64,000 nucleotides of DNA, taken from assembly GCA_012728835.1 (NCBI GenBank), contig JAAYEJ010000005.1:1-64000 (forward strand). Reading direction: 5' to 3'. Both the position numbers and the translations under genes were made by a program. How positions within the stretch are numbered: position 1 is the stretch's first letter; every line of letters begins with the position of its first letter. Positions 52,786 to 60,627 of the stretch are shown here, in pieces. The notes beneath the pieces were generated by a model. The model ran no database searches and was not told the DNA's origin. It was given only the letters and a program-made list of their open reading frames with translations. Source of the stretch: Candidatus Brocadiaceae bacterium (GTDB lineage: Bacteria > Planctomycetota > Brocadiia > SM23-32).

Positions 52786-54182
52786 CTCTCCTTCGCCAGT
52801 CGACGGTAACGGGTCTTGGCCTCCTGGGACCAGCGCGCCACCATGTCCGCCCGGAACGCGGCATCGCCCCAGCGGTCCTCGGCCATGCGCAGCAGATCGT
52901 CCTCGCTGATGGGGGGCTCCAGCAGGGCGCGGACCCTGGGATCGCCCTCCGGCAGGTCCCGCAGCACGCGCCAGGCCGCCGCCAGTTCGGTGTGCACGTC
53001 GATGATGCAGGCGCCGATCAGCGCGTTCAGAATGCCCCAGCGCCGGTTCTTCTTGTCCAGGTCGAACTCCACTCCGGACTCGAACTCGTAGGGGTCCATC
53101 CCGACGGCGGCGTACTGGCGGTAGCGCTCCACGAGCCCGCGCATGACGGGCAGCCGGTACAGGCCGTATCGCGCCGGGCCGCCGGGCGTCCCCGCCCGCT
53201 GCATCCAGATGCGCTGGCCGTGTTCGGACAGAACAAACCCGACGAACAACTCGGCCAGCTCCGCGTCCGGCGCTCCCTTCAGCACGCCGATCCCGTCCGG
53301 GTTGATCACCGTCAGGGCCTGGGGCAGGCAGAAGGCCATGCGATCCTCGCCCGCCTCGGCAACGGCTCGCAGCCCGTAGGTGTCGATCGCCATGCCGCAG
53401 GCGGCCTCGCCGGCCGAGACGTCCAGGGGCACGTCGCTGGCGCCGCGACTGAAGCTACGGCAGTTCGCGCACATCCGCATCACGTTCCGCCAGCCCGTCT
53501 CCCAGCCATAGGCCTGCAGGATGATCTCGAACGCCATGTGGATGCTGCCGCTCTGGCGCGGGTCCGCGCCGGCCACCCAGGAGAAGAACCCGGGTCGGCC
53601 CAGGTCAGCCCATTCGCGGGGCTCCGGCAGCCCGAGCACCCCCAGGACAGCCTTGTTGTAGAGGATCCCGAACCCCGACAGGCAGGCGCCGAACCAGAGC
53701 TGCCCCGCGTCGTAGACCTCCGTGCCCGCATGCGACTGGGGGATGGGCGCCAGAACCTCCGCCGGCAGACTGCAGCGGTGCAGAAGCCCCAACTGCGAGA
53801 ACCGCAGGAACGGATCCGAGCCGCCTCCGAAGAAGATGTCGACTTCAATGCCGCCGGGGCGCGACTCGAACTGGTCCTCCACCCACTGGATGGCCGTGGT
53901 CGTGCCGCCCGGATCCAGCCACTCGATGTCCGTCAGGAAGCCGCGCGTCTCGGCCGTCCACTCCGCAAAGGCACGCGCGAACTCCCGGCGGATGGCCTCG
54001 GCGTGCGGCGTGACGATGACCAGCTTGCGGGAGGGCAGATCGGAGGTGTTTCCCTCCTGGACGCGGACGGGCTCCGGGCGCAACAGGAAAGGCACCCCCA
54101 GAACGACGGCGAACGCGCAGACGAACGCCGCCTGCATCGCCCGCCTCCCGCGCCCGCCCGATGTGCTTGATTGAGTCATCAT
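52782..54182 (-). CDS. Iron/polyamine-type extracellular solute-binding protein, membrane anchored
   Basis: The protein has 466 residues from ATG 54182 (54179 is equivalent). One N-terminal helix (MQAAFVCAFAVVLGVPFLL) without a lipobox suggests an anchor or uncleaved signal. The binding fold shows KLVIVTPHAEAIRREFARAF, EVDIFFGGGSDPF, SGFGILYNKAVL and MAIDTYGLRAVAE. The C-terminal ~130 residues extend beyond ordinary ~340-residue FbpA proteins. It overlaps its ATPase gene by four bases. Iron ligands (paired Tyr) were not placed with confidence. Confidence 0.8.
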   Translation of the reverse strand: MMTQSSTSGGRGRRAMQAAFVCAFAVVLGVPFLLRPEPVRVQEGNTSDLPSRKLVIVTPHAEAIRREFARAFAEWTAETRGFLTDIEWLDPGGTTTAIQWVEDQFESRPGGIEVDIFFGGGSDPFLRFSQLGLLHRCSLPAEVLAPIPQSHAGTEVYDAGQLWFGACLSGFGILYNKAVLGVLGLPEPREWADLGRPGFFSWVAGADPRQSGSIHMAFEIILQAYGWETGWRNVMRMCANCRSFSRGASDVPLDVSAGEAACGMAIDTYGLRAVAEAGEDRMAFCLPQALTVINPDGIGVLKGAPDAELAELFVGFVLSEHGQRIWMQRAGTPGGPARYGLYRLPVMRGLVERYRQYAAVGMDPYEFESGVEFDLDKKNRRWGILNALIGACIIDVHTELAAAWRVLRDLPEGDPRVRALLEPPISEDDLLRMAEDRWGDAAFRADMVARWSQEAKTRYRRLAKER

Positions 54183-54227
54183 GACCCGGCCGCCGAACAC
54201 CGTTCGCCACAGCGTCGCAAGCGCGGT

Positions 54228-54256
54228 AGTCTAACGGCTGGAATGCCCGTTGTGAA
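54228..54256 (-). promoter_or_regulatory. Sigma-70 promoter of the iron/polyamine-type ABC operon
   Basis: On the minus strand TTCACA (54256-54251) and TAGACT (54233-54228) are 17 bp apart, about 40 bases before ATG 54182. It is divergent from the purine permease promoter. Confidence 0.6.
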
Positions 54257-54340
54257 GTTCACCCGGCATTTTCCGGTCTTCGCCGAGTGCCCCGTCCCCG
54301 TGCCGGTCCGTGCCCGCCGGGCGTACGGATCCTCCGCGGG

Positions 54341-54369
54341 TTGACCACCGGCCGGGCCCCTCGTATAAT
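54341..54369 (+). promoter_or_regulatory. Sigma-70 promoter of the purine permease
   Basis: TTGACC (54341-54346), 17 bp, then a perfect TATAAT (54364-54369). The leader to ATG 54419 is ~42 bases, too short for a purine riboswitch, and none is seen. Confidence 0.7.
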
Positions 54370-54418
54370 TGCCGACCCGCGGGCCGGGCCGGCAAGGGGG
54401 GCGAAGGGAACCGGTGCA

Positions 54419-55780
54419 ATGACACACCTCGAACGGATGTTCCGGATCCGGGAGCGGGGGAGCACCGTCGGCAGGGAAGTGCTCGGGGGCGTCACCACGT
54501 TCATGGCGCTCTCCTACATCATCTTCGTGCAGCCCGCGATGATGCATGCGGCCGGCATCCCCCTGGCGGGGGCCTTCGTGGCCACCTGCGTGGCCAGTGC
54601 CCTGGCCTGCATCCTGATGGGCCTCCTGGCGAACTACCCGATCGCCCTGGCGCCGGCGATGGGCCACAACGTGTACTTCGCCTACGTCGTCGTCCTGAGT
54701 CTCGGCCTCACCTGGCAGCAGGGCCTGACGGCCGTCTTCGTCGGGGGCTGCGTGTTCGTGCTGCTCTCGTTCGTCGGCTTCCGCGCCCGGCTGATGGAGA
54801 TCATCCCCGACAGCCTCAAGAGGGGTATCGCCGCCGGTATCGGGCTCCTGATCACGTTCCTGGGCCTCCAGTACAGCGGCCTCGTGGTCGGATCGCTCGC
54901 CACCGGCGTCCAGTTCGGAGACATCCACAACCCGACGACGCTGCTGGCCGTCTTCGGCCTCGCACTGACGCTGGCCCTGATGGCGCTGAACGTGCGGGGC
55001 GCCGTACTCTGGGGTATCGTCGGGACGACCCTCGTCGGCCTGGTGGGCACGCTGGCCGGCCGGCCGCTGCTGAACCTCCAGACGAGCGGGCACGGCGCAT
55101 TCTCGCCCGCCGACTCGATGCTGAAACTGGACTTCGCCGGGCTCTTCCGTGCCGAGGGCTGGCTGACGATCATCCTGACGTTCCTGTTCCTGGACGTCTT
55201 CGACACCGTCGGCACCCTGATCGGCGTGAGCGAGCGCGCGGGACTGCTGGACGAGTCCGGGCGGCTCCCACGAGCTCGCTGGGCGCTCTTCAGCGACGCC
55301 GCCGGCACGGTCATAGGGGCCCTGATGGGCACCAGCACCGTCACCAGCTACGTGGAAAGCGCCGCCGGCGTCCAGGCCGGGGCCCGCACGGGCCTCGCCA
55401 ACATGGTCACGGCCGTCCTGTTCCTGCTGGCGCTCCTGGCGTATCCGGCGCTGGCGGTCGTGGCCACGTGTCACAGCTACACGGAAGACGGGTTTCTGAT
55501 GAGCCAGTACCCGGTGCTGGCTCCCGCGCTGATCGTCGTCGGCTCGATGATGCTCAAGAGCCTGGCCCGGCTGGACTGGGACGACGCCACCGAGTTCCTG
55601 CCTGCGTTCCTGACCGCCGTGCTCATGCCGCTGGCGATCAGCATCACCGAAGGGCTCTCGTTCGGGTTTATCAGCTACAGTGCGCTCAAGCTCGTCACCG
55701 GTCGCGGTCGCGACGTGCACTGGGCCTTCCATGCCGTCTCGGCGGTGCTGATTCTGCGCTACATCGCCGTGCCGCCTTGA
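54419..55780 (+). CDS. Guanine/hypoxanthine permease (NCS2, AzgA/PbuG type)
   Basis: The 453-residue inner-membrane transporter has about 12-14 helices. AzgA-type features are EVLGGVTTFMALSYIIFVQPAMM, LAPAMGHNVYFAYVVV, FLFLDVFDTVGTLIGVSERAGLLD (core DVFDTVGTLIGV), and GTSTVTSYVESAAGVQAGARTGLAN (core STVTSYVESAAG), which are the substrate-site segments of this branch. It imports purine bases with protons. ATG 54419 gives the standard N-terminus MTHLERMFRIRERG. The FHA gene follows at 22 bp. Confidence 0.9.
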   Translation: MTHLERMFRIRERGSTVGREVLGGVTTFMALSYIIFVQPAMMHAAGIPLAGAFVATCVASALACILMGLLANYPIALAPAMGHNVYFAYVVVLSLGLTWQQGLTAVFVGGCVFVLLSFVGFRARLMEIIPDSLKRGIAAGIGLLITFLGLQYSGLVVGSLATGVQFGDIHNPTTLLAVFGLALTLALMALNVRGAVLWGIVGTTLVGLVGTLAGRPLLNLQTSGHGAFSPADSMLKLDFAGLFRAEGWLTIILTFLFLDVFDTVGTLIGVSERAGLLDESGRLPRARWALFSDAAGTVIGALMGTSTVTSYVESAAGVQAGARTGLANMVTAVLFLLALLAYPALAVVATCHSYTEDGFLMSQYPVLAPALIVVGSMMLKSLARLDWDDATEFLPAFLTAVLMPLAISITEGLSFGFISYSALKLVTGRGRDVHWAFHAVSAVLILRYIAVPP

Positions 55781-55802
55781 CGGCCAGACTCGCGGAGTAC
55801 CC

Positions 55803-56171
55803 ATGCAGGAACCGAACGGCAACACGATGATCCTGGTCGCCCTGGGCGACGACAAGGGCACGACCTGGCCGCTGACCGCCGGGCAGTCCTACACGATCGG
55901 TCGGAGCCGGAAGTGCGATCTCCGCCTCGGCGACCGCACCGTATCCGCCCGACACGCCGCGCTCGAATCCCGCCAGGGGCTCTGGATCGTCCGCGACCTG
56001 CACAGCTCCCACGGCACATTGGTCAACAAGCAGCGCCTTCTGGGGCCCAAGCCGCTGTTCGACCGCGACACGATCCAGTGCGGCAAGACCCTCCTGGAGT
56101 TCCGCAGCTACGAGGAACCGGATCCGGCCGACCTGCTGGAGATCGAGCGGGGGCTCTCCATCCGCCAGTAG
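55803..56171 (+). CDS. FHA-domain protein
   Basis: The 122-residue cytosolic protein is a single forkhead-associated domain, which binds phosphothreonine peptides made by Ser/Thr kinases. The phosphate-site residues are visible: YTIGRSRKCDL (Gly-Arg-Ser), VSARHAAL (Ser-x-x-His), and HSSHGTLVNKQRL (Asn-Gly-type loop with SHGT-VN). No kinase or phosphatase is adjacent. It follows the purine permease by 22 bp and may be co-transcribed. A tandem repeat begins right after its stop codon. Confidence 0.9.
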   Translation: MQEPNGNTMILVALGDDKGTTWPLTAGQSYTIGRSRKCDLRLGDRTVSARHAALESRQGLWIVRDLHSSHGTLVNKQRLLGPKPLFDRDTIQCGKTLLEFRSYEEPDPADLLEIERGLSIRQ

Positions 56172-56172
56172 C

Positions 56173-56306
56173 GTGCGCCGCAACGGCTCGGCGTGCGCCG
56201 CAACGACCCGGCATGCACGGCAGCAAACCGGCATGCGCGGCAACAGACCGGCATGCGTCGTAACCCCTCGGCGGCCGCCGCAGCGACCCGTCATGCGCGG
56301 CCACTC
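56173..56306. repeat. Degenerate 20-bp tandem repeat, about 6.7 units
   Basis: Units start at 56173, 56193, 56213, 56233, 56253, 56273 and 56293 (partial). The consensus is close to RTGCGCGGCAACGACCCGGC, with an ATGC/GTGC opening and CGGC end. The first begins one base after the FHA stop codon. A 20-bp period is not a codon multiple, so it is not a protein repeat. Several unit joints form GCATGC palindromes. Its function is unknown. Confidence 0.75.
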
Positions 56307-57246
56307 GCTTGGCCCCGGCGCGGCCCTGGCGGAGGACGGCCAACCCCCGGCAGGGGAGCGACGCGCCGGCGACATCCCGCCAACGAGGCCCGAGAAGCCC
56401 CAGGCCGCAGCATGCCATTCACCCTCGGCATGACGTCCGATAATCAATATTATGTATTATTCGGGGGGGGCGGGCGCCCGGGCCGTTTCGTCCCGCGACC
56501 TTCCTCGGACATGCAGGGCCGCCGATTCCGTCGAGGAAGCCCGGCGCCCCGCCCGCTATCGGCAAACGCCCGGGCATGCCGACGATCCGTGCACTGACCA
56601 TCTCCGTCAGCACCGAGTCCTTGCGCGAGCCGCCGGAACACCACCGACCCGCCGATTCCGGCCGCGAAGCCGGGTTCCCGGCCCGGAATCCACGCGATCT
56701 GTCGACGCCGCACGGACACGCCCTCCGCGCGTCGCCCCCGCGCTCGGTCCGCTCGGCTTCCGGCCGGGTCGGCGTGTGCCGCACGACCCGGGCCACGCGA
56801 GCCGCGGATCGAGACACGAGACGCCCGCGCCTCTGCGTTCGCGCAGCCGTTCACGGCCTGCGACGGCCCGCGCCTGCCGTCCGTCGCGCAATCTGGAGGG
56901 CGTGTGGACGCGTGCCATGGCCCGTCTGCCCGGTCTGCGGCGTGTGGGTATCTGTTGTGTCGGCCGGACGCCGCCCACTGACGGAACACGGGCGATGCGG
57001 GCGGAGATGCGGCCCACAGCCCGGCTCCCGCGCGATTCTGCTTGCTTTTGCGTGGGGAGTGATGTAGACTATTGCGTGGGTTGGTGCGCAGCGAACTGGT
57101 GACAAGTGCGTCAGAATGGAGCATCCATGGAGCGGCGTCGGCTGGAAAGCACGCGAAGCGACGGCCTCCGTAAGATGCACACTGTGAAAGAGATACAGGA
57201 TGCCGCGCGGGACCATGGCCGGGCTTCGCCTGCCTTGGGCCGGTGT
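56307..57246. other. Long intergenic region, no gene recognised
   Basis: About 940 bp without a supportable gene. Open frames on both strands are Arg/Pro-rich and lack ribosome sites. Visible features are an A/T-rich island around 56439-56460 in otherwise G+C-rich DNA, and a related segment occurring twice (GCCGATTCCG at 56521 and 56651, followed by similar sequence). A sigma-70-like pair also lies near its right end, TTGCTT (57042-57047) and TAGACT (57065-57070) with 17 bp between. Confidence 0.5.
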
Positions 57247-57262
57247 CGGCATAGGGTTTGCT
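57247..57262 (+). promoter_or_regulatory. Sigma-54 (-24/-12) promoter of the first Flp pilin gene
   Basis: CGGCATAGGGTTTGCT matches the -24/-12 consensus TGGCAC-N5-TTGCW. GG (57248-57249) and GC (57260-57261) are exactly 10 bp apart, and TTGC is perfect. Transcription would start near 57273, 45 bases before ATG 57318. The NtrC-type activator at 31689 is a candidate partner. Confidence 0.6.
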
Positions 57263-57317
57263 TGACTGTCCGGTCGTTACAGACGTACTTCTCACCTTTT
57301 CAAAAGGAGGGCGGCGC

Positions 57318-57509
57318 ATGAGTCGCCTCATGTTCAAGGTCTGGATGGCGCTGCGGTCCAAGAAGGGCCAAAGCTTGGTTGAGTATGCTCTGATTCTCGC
57401 TCTGGTGGCGATCGTCGTCATCGTCGCCCTGACGGCGCTGGGCGGGTCGGTCGAGGACAAGTTCGTGGACGTCACGAACACCCTGGACAACAGCACGTCG
57501 GGCGGATAG
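57318..57509 (+). CDS. Flp/Fap-type pilin (first)
   Basis: The 63-residue prepilin has the class IVb/Flp pattern: a basic leader, then KKGQSLVEYALILALVAIVVIVALTALGG, in which the Gly before QSLVEY is the prepilin peptidase site and the Glu is position +5. The short C-terminus (VEDKFVDVTNTLDNS) is normal for Flp. GGAGG (57306-57310) is well placed before ATG 57318. It would be cleaved by a TadV-like peptidase and assembled by a Tad machine encoded elsewhere. A terminator follows directly. Confidence 0.9.
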   Translation: MSRLMFKVWMALRSKKGQSLVEYALILALVAIVVIVALTALGGSVEDKFVDVTNTLDNSTSGG

Positions 57510-57521
57510 CCGCAGCACCGT

Positions 57522-57573
57522 GAGCGGGGTAGAGCCCGGCTACGCGCAGGCGGCTCTACCCCCGCTCTTTTAT
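57522..57573 (+). terminator. Rho-independent terminator after the first Flp pilin
   Basis: GAGCGGGGTAGAGCC (57522-57536) pairs with GGCTCTACCCCCGCTC (57552-57567, one bulge), followed by TTTTAT. The stem is ~15 bp, and the terminator separates the two pilin genes. Confidence 0.8.
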
Positions 57574-57654
57574 GGCTGTTCAGAGACAGCGCTCGCCGGC
57601 ACGCTCGTGTGGGGCATGGCATGCGGGCGGCTGGGCTATGCAGGTGGCAGAACG

Positions 57655-57834
57655 ATGGGCAGACCGGAGGAGGCTTTCCGCGGCGATCGGCGGCGACACG
57701 GGCAGACGCTGGTGGAGTATGCCATGATCCTGGCTCTGGTGGCGCTCGTGGCGGTCATCGCGTTGCGCACCCTGGTGCAATACCCGGTGGACCCCGTCAC
57801 GACGGTGGCCAACGTCATGGACAACGCAACCTGA
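57655..57834 (+). CDS. Flp/Fap-type pilin (second)
   Basis: The 59-residue prepilin has leader MGRPEEAFRGDRRRHG and mature start QTLVEYAMILALVALVAVIALRTL, with the Gly/Gln cleavage site and +5 Glu. The tail (VQYPVDPVTTVANVMDNAT) resembles the first pilin only at VMDNAT versus TLDNST. ATG 57655 is preceded only by a poor AGGTGG. It lies beyond a strong terminator, so it should have its own signal or rely on read-through. A minor pilin is one possibility. Confidence 0.75.
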   Translation: MGRPEEAFRGDRRRHGQTLVEYAMILALVALVAVIALRTLVQYPVDPVTTVANVMDNAT

Positions 57835-57869
57835 GGCGACACGGCGAGGGCACGCGCACTCGCATCGCT

Positions 57870-58658
57870 TTACGCCAGGACGTCCTGCATCGAGTAGACC
57901 CCGGGTTCGCGTCCCGCCAGGAAGACGGCCGCGCGCACCGCTCCGCGGGCAAACACATCACGACTGCTCGCCTTGTGGACGAGTTCCACGCGCTCCCCTT
58001 CGGCGGCGAAGATGACCGTGTGGTCGCCGACGATGTCGCCCCCGCGCACGGCGTGGATGCCGATCTCCTCGGGCGTGCGAGGACCGCAGAGCCCCTCGCG
58101 GCCGTGCCTCAGAACGACGGCCGGGTCTCGTTCCAGCGCGGCGCAGATGCGTCGTGCCAGTTCGGCGGCGGTGCCGCTCGGGGCATCCTTCTTGCGCCGG
58201 TGGTGTGCCTCCACGATCTCGATGTCATACCCGTCCCCCAGTGCCCGGGCCACCTCTGCCGCCAGCCGGAACAGCAGGTTCACGCCGATCGACATGTTCG
58301 GCGCCGCCAGCAACGGCACGCGCGTCGCCACGTCATCCCGCAGCTCGGCCAGTTCCGCCTCCGTGAGCCCCGTCGTGCCGGTCACGAAGGCCACGCCGGC
58401 GGCCGCGCACTGCCGCGCCCGCTCCATGGTGCTCTCGGGCGCGCTGAAATCGATCAGAACGTCCGGGGCGCCGCACAGATCCACACCCAGCCGAATCCCC
58501 AGGGCCCCCGCGCCGACCAGCACGCCGGCGTCCTGCCCGAGCGCCGGATGGCCCGCCCTTTCCAGCGCGCAGACAAGACGGCACTGAGACGCCTGCGAGA
58601 CCAGCGACACGACACGCCGGCCCATCGCGCCGGCGGCCCCGTTGACGGCGACGTTCAT
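57870..58658 (-). CDS. dapB: 4-hydroxy-tetrahydrodipicolinate reductase
   Basis: DapB reduces the DapA product with NAD(P)H in the diaminopimelate pathway. The 262-residue length is normal. The nucleotide-binding start is VNGAAGAMGRRV, TGTTGL and APNMSIGVNLLF follow, and the substrate site is EAHHRRKKDAPSGTAAELA with the catalytic His and Lys. ATG 58658 gives MNVAVNGAAG. It converges with the second pilin and is divergent from the heptosyltransferase operon. Confidence 0.95.
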   Translation of the reverse strand: MNVAVNGAAGAMGRRVVSLVSQASQCRLVCALERAGHPALGQDAGVLVGAGALGIRLGVDLCGAPDVLIDFSAPESTMERARQCAAAGVAFVTGTTGLTEAELAELRDDVATRVPLLAAPNMSIGVNLLFRLAAEVARALGDGYDIEIVEAHHRRKKDAPSGTAAELARRICAALERDPAVVLRHGREGLCGPRTPEEIGIHAVRGGDIVGDHTVIFAAEGERVELVHKASSRDVFARGAVRAAVFLAGREPGVYSMQDVLA

Positions 58659-58713
58659 TGTCTGTCTCTCCCCGGAATCCGGATGGATCGGCCCGCCGGC
58701 CCGCACCTGATAG

Positions 58714-58743
58714 GTGACGGGCGGCCGGCGTGCGCGCTATAAT
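58714..58743 (+). promoter_or_regulatory. Sigma-70 promoter of the heptosyltransferase/ABC exporter operon
   Basis: GTGACG (58714-58719) and a perfect TATAAT (58738-58743) with an 18-bp spacer, about 85 bases before the TTG start at 58830. Confidence 0.5.
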
Positions 58744-58829
58744 AGAGGATCGGTGCGACGCCCGCAACCTCACCCGCAGCGGCGGTGCCTGTGGCCACCC
58801 CGCGGCGGACACCCTTGGACGGCTGAGCC

Positions 58830-59894
58830 TTGGCACAGGATCCTCCTCAACGCATCGGCATCCGTGCACCCAACTGGGTCGGCGACGTGGTCATGGCCAC
58901 CCCCGTCCTGCGGGCGGTGCGCGAGCGCTTCCCGGCGGCCTGCGTGACGCTGGTGGTGCGCAAGGGCCTCGAGAGGATCGTCCACGGCGCCCCATGGTTC
59001 GACGAATGTATAGTCTACGGGCCCCGGGGGATGCGCTCGGCGGGCGAGTTCCTCCGGACGGTCCGCGCGCTGCGCCGGCCGAGGTGCGACCTGGCCCTCG
59101 TGCTGCCCAATTCGTTCAGCTCGGCGCTGATGTTCCGTCTGGCAGGGGCGCGCCGTCGCGTCGGCTACGCGCGGGACGCCCGGTCGTTCCTGCTGACCGA
59201 CGCCCTCCCCCGCCCTTCCCGGGACGGCCGCTTCCGCCCGACCTACATGGTCGATTTCTACCTGGCGCTCTGCGAAGCCGCGGGCATCGAAACGGAGCGG
59301 CGCGATCCGGAACTGCCCTTCTCGGGCGCAGATGCGGAGGCTGCAGGCGCGGTCCTCGATCGCCGGGGCATCCGGCCGGCCGATCCGCTGGTGCTCCTGC
59401 ACGCGGGGGCGGCCTTCGGCCCGGCCAAGCGGTGGCCGCTGAGCCGCTTCGCACGCCTGGCGGAGTGGATCGCGGATGAATGCGGCGCCCGTGTCGCCGT
59501 CATCGGCGGGCGGAACGAGGTCGCCGCGGCCGCAGAGGTGGCGCGTGAAGCGCGCGTTCCCATCGTCGATCTGACCGACTGCGGCATCGACCTGCACCTG
59601 CTCAAGCCCGTGGTGGCCCGCAGCCGTCTTCTGGTGACGACCGACTCCGGCCCTCGCCACTACGGGATCGCGCTGGGCGTGCCGACCGTCTGCCTGATGG
59701 GGCCCACGCATCCCGGCTACAGCACCAGCGGCCGGCCGCACGACCGTCTCGTCCGGGTCGACGTGCCCTGCGGGCCCTGCCAGAGGCGCGCCTGCCCCCT
59801 CGACCATCGCTGCATGGAACGCCTCACCGTCGAGATGGTTGCGGAGGCCTGCAGGGCCGCCCTGTCTGACGTTTCGGGAGACACCGCCGGATGA
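58830..59894 (+). CDS. waaF: Lipopolysaccharide heptosyltransferase II
   Basis: The 354-residue family 9 glycosyltransferase adds heptose to the LPS inner core at the cytoplasmic face of the inner membrane. Motifs are IRAPNWVGDVVMATPVLRAVR (core APNWVGDVVM), PNSFSSALMFRLAGARRRVGY, the donor-site FGPAKRWPLSRFARLA, and TDSGPRHYGIALGVPTVCLMGPT. CGPCQRRACPLDHRCMERL near the end is usual for WaaF. The only plausible start is TTG 58830. It shows that the cell makes LPS or a related glycolipid. The stop overlaps the ABC ATPase start by four bases. Confidence 0.9.
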   Translation: MAQDPPQRIGIRAPNWVGDVVMATPVLRAVRERFPAACVTLVVRKGLERIVHGAPWFDECIVYGPRGMRSAGEFLRTVRALRRPRCDLALVLPNSFSSALMFRLAGARRRVGYARDARSFLLTDALPRPSRDGRFRPTYMVDFYLALCEAAGIETERRDPELPFSGADAEAAGAVLDRRGIRPADPLVLLHAGAAFGPAKRWPLSRFARLAEWIADECGARVAVIGGRNEVAAAAEVAREARVPIVDLTDCGIDLHLLKPVVARSRLLVTTDSGPRHYGIALGVPTVCLMGPTHPGYSTSGRPHDRLVRVDVPCGPCQRRACPLDHRCMERLTVEMVAEACRAALSDVSGDTAG

Positions 59895-60613
59895 TCAGGC
59901 TGGACAACGTCGTCAAGAGATTCGGCAGGGTGACCGCCGTAGACGGGCTGAGCCTGGAGGTGCCGGCAGGCGAGTTCTTCGTGTTTCTGGGCCCGAACGG
60001 GGCCGGGAAGACCACGACCATCAAGCTGATCGCGGGCCTGCTGCGTCCGACCTCCGGGCGCGTCCTGCTGGGCGGATTCGACGTTCAGGCCGACTCCATC
60101 CGGGCGCGGTCGATCATCAGCTACGTGCCCGATCAGCCGTTCCTGTACGAGAAGCTGACCGGCCGCGAGTTCATGTGGTTCGTCGGCCGCATGTATGGCA
60201 TGGAAGACGGGACGATCCGCCGGGAGGTCGACCGGATGGCCGATGTGTTCGAGCTGCACGACTTCCTGGACGAGATGGGCCAGACCTACTCGCACGGCAT
60301 GAAGCAGCGTGTCGTCGTCGGCGCCGCCCTGCTCCACGATCCGAAGGTGCTCGTGATCGACGAGCCGCTGGTGGGACTCGACCCCAAGGGGGCCAACACG
60401 CTCAAGAACCTCCTGCGCGACCTGACCGCCGGCGGAGTCGCGGTCTTCATGTCCACCCACACCCTCGCCGTGGCCGAGGAGACGGCCGACCGCGTCGGCA
60501 TCATCCGGCGGGGCTCGCTGATCGCGCTGGGGACGCTGGAGGAAATCTACGCCGCCGCACAGACCGACAGCCGCCTCGAGGACGCCTTTCTGCGGCTGAC
60601 CGAGGAGTCGTAA
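59891..60613 (+). CDS. ABC-2-type transporter ATPase
   Basis: The product is 240 residues with Walker A GPNGAGKTT, a Q-loop in SYVPDQPFLYEKLT, signature SHGMKQRV (Ser-His-Gly-Met for the usual LSGGQ, normal in this group), Walker B VLVIDEPLVGLD and H-loop STHTLAVAEE. It is the cytoplasmic engine of the exporter whose permease follows within 15 bp. It is translationally coupled to the heptosyltransferase gene, which hints at a cell-surface glycolipid substrate without proving it. Confidence 0.9.
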   Translation: MIRLDNVVKRFGRVTAVDGLSLEVPAGEFFVFLGPNGAGKTTTIKLIAGLLRPTSGRVLLGGFDVQADSIRARSIISYVPDQPFLYEKLTGREFMWFVGRMYGMEDGTIRREVDRMADVFELHDFLDEMGQTYSHGMKQRVVVGAALLHDPKVLVIDEPLVGLDPKGANTLKNLLRDLTAGGVAVFMSTHTLAVAEETADRVGIIRRGSLIALGTLEEIYAAAQTDSRLEDAFLRLTEES

Positions 60614-60627
60614 TGGAGGCCGGCGGC

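Noticed and set aside
54370-54418. Purine riboswitch before the permease
   Set aside because: The leader is only ~42 bases and lacks the three-way junction of that RNA.
56173-56306. CRISPR array
   Set aside because: The 20-bp units abut directly with no spacers and no cas genes are present.
56450-57622. 390-codon minus-strand frame
   Set aside because: It covers the first pilin gene and its terminator in antisense and is Arg/Ser/Pro-rich without a ribosome site.
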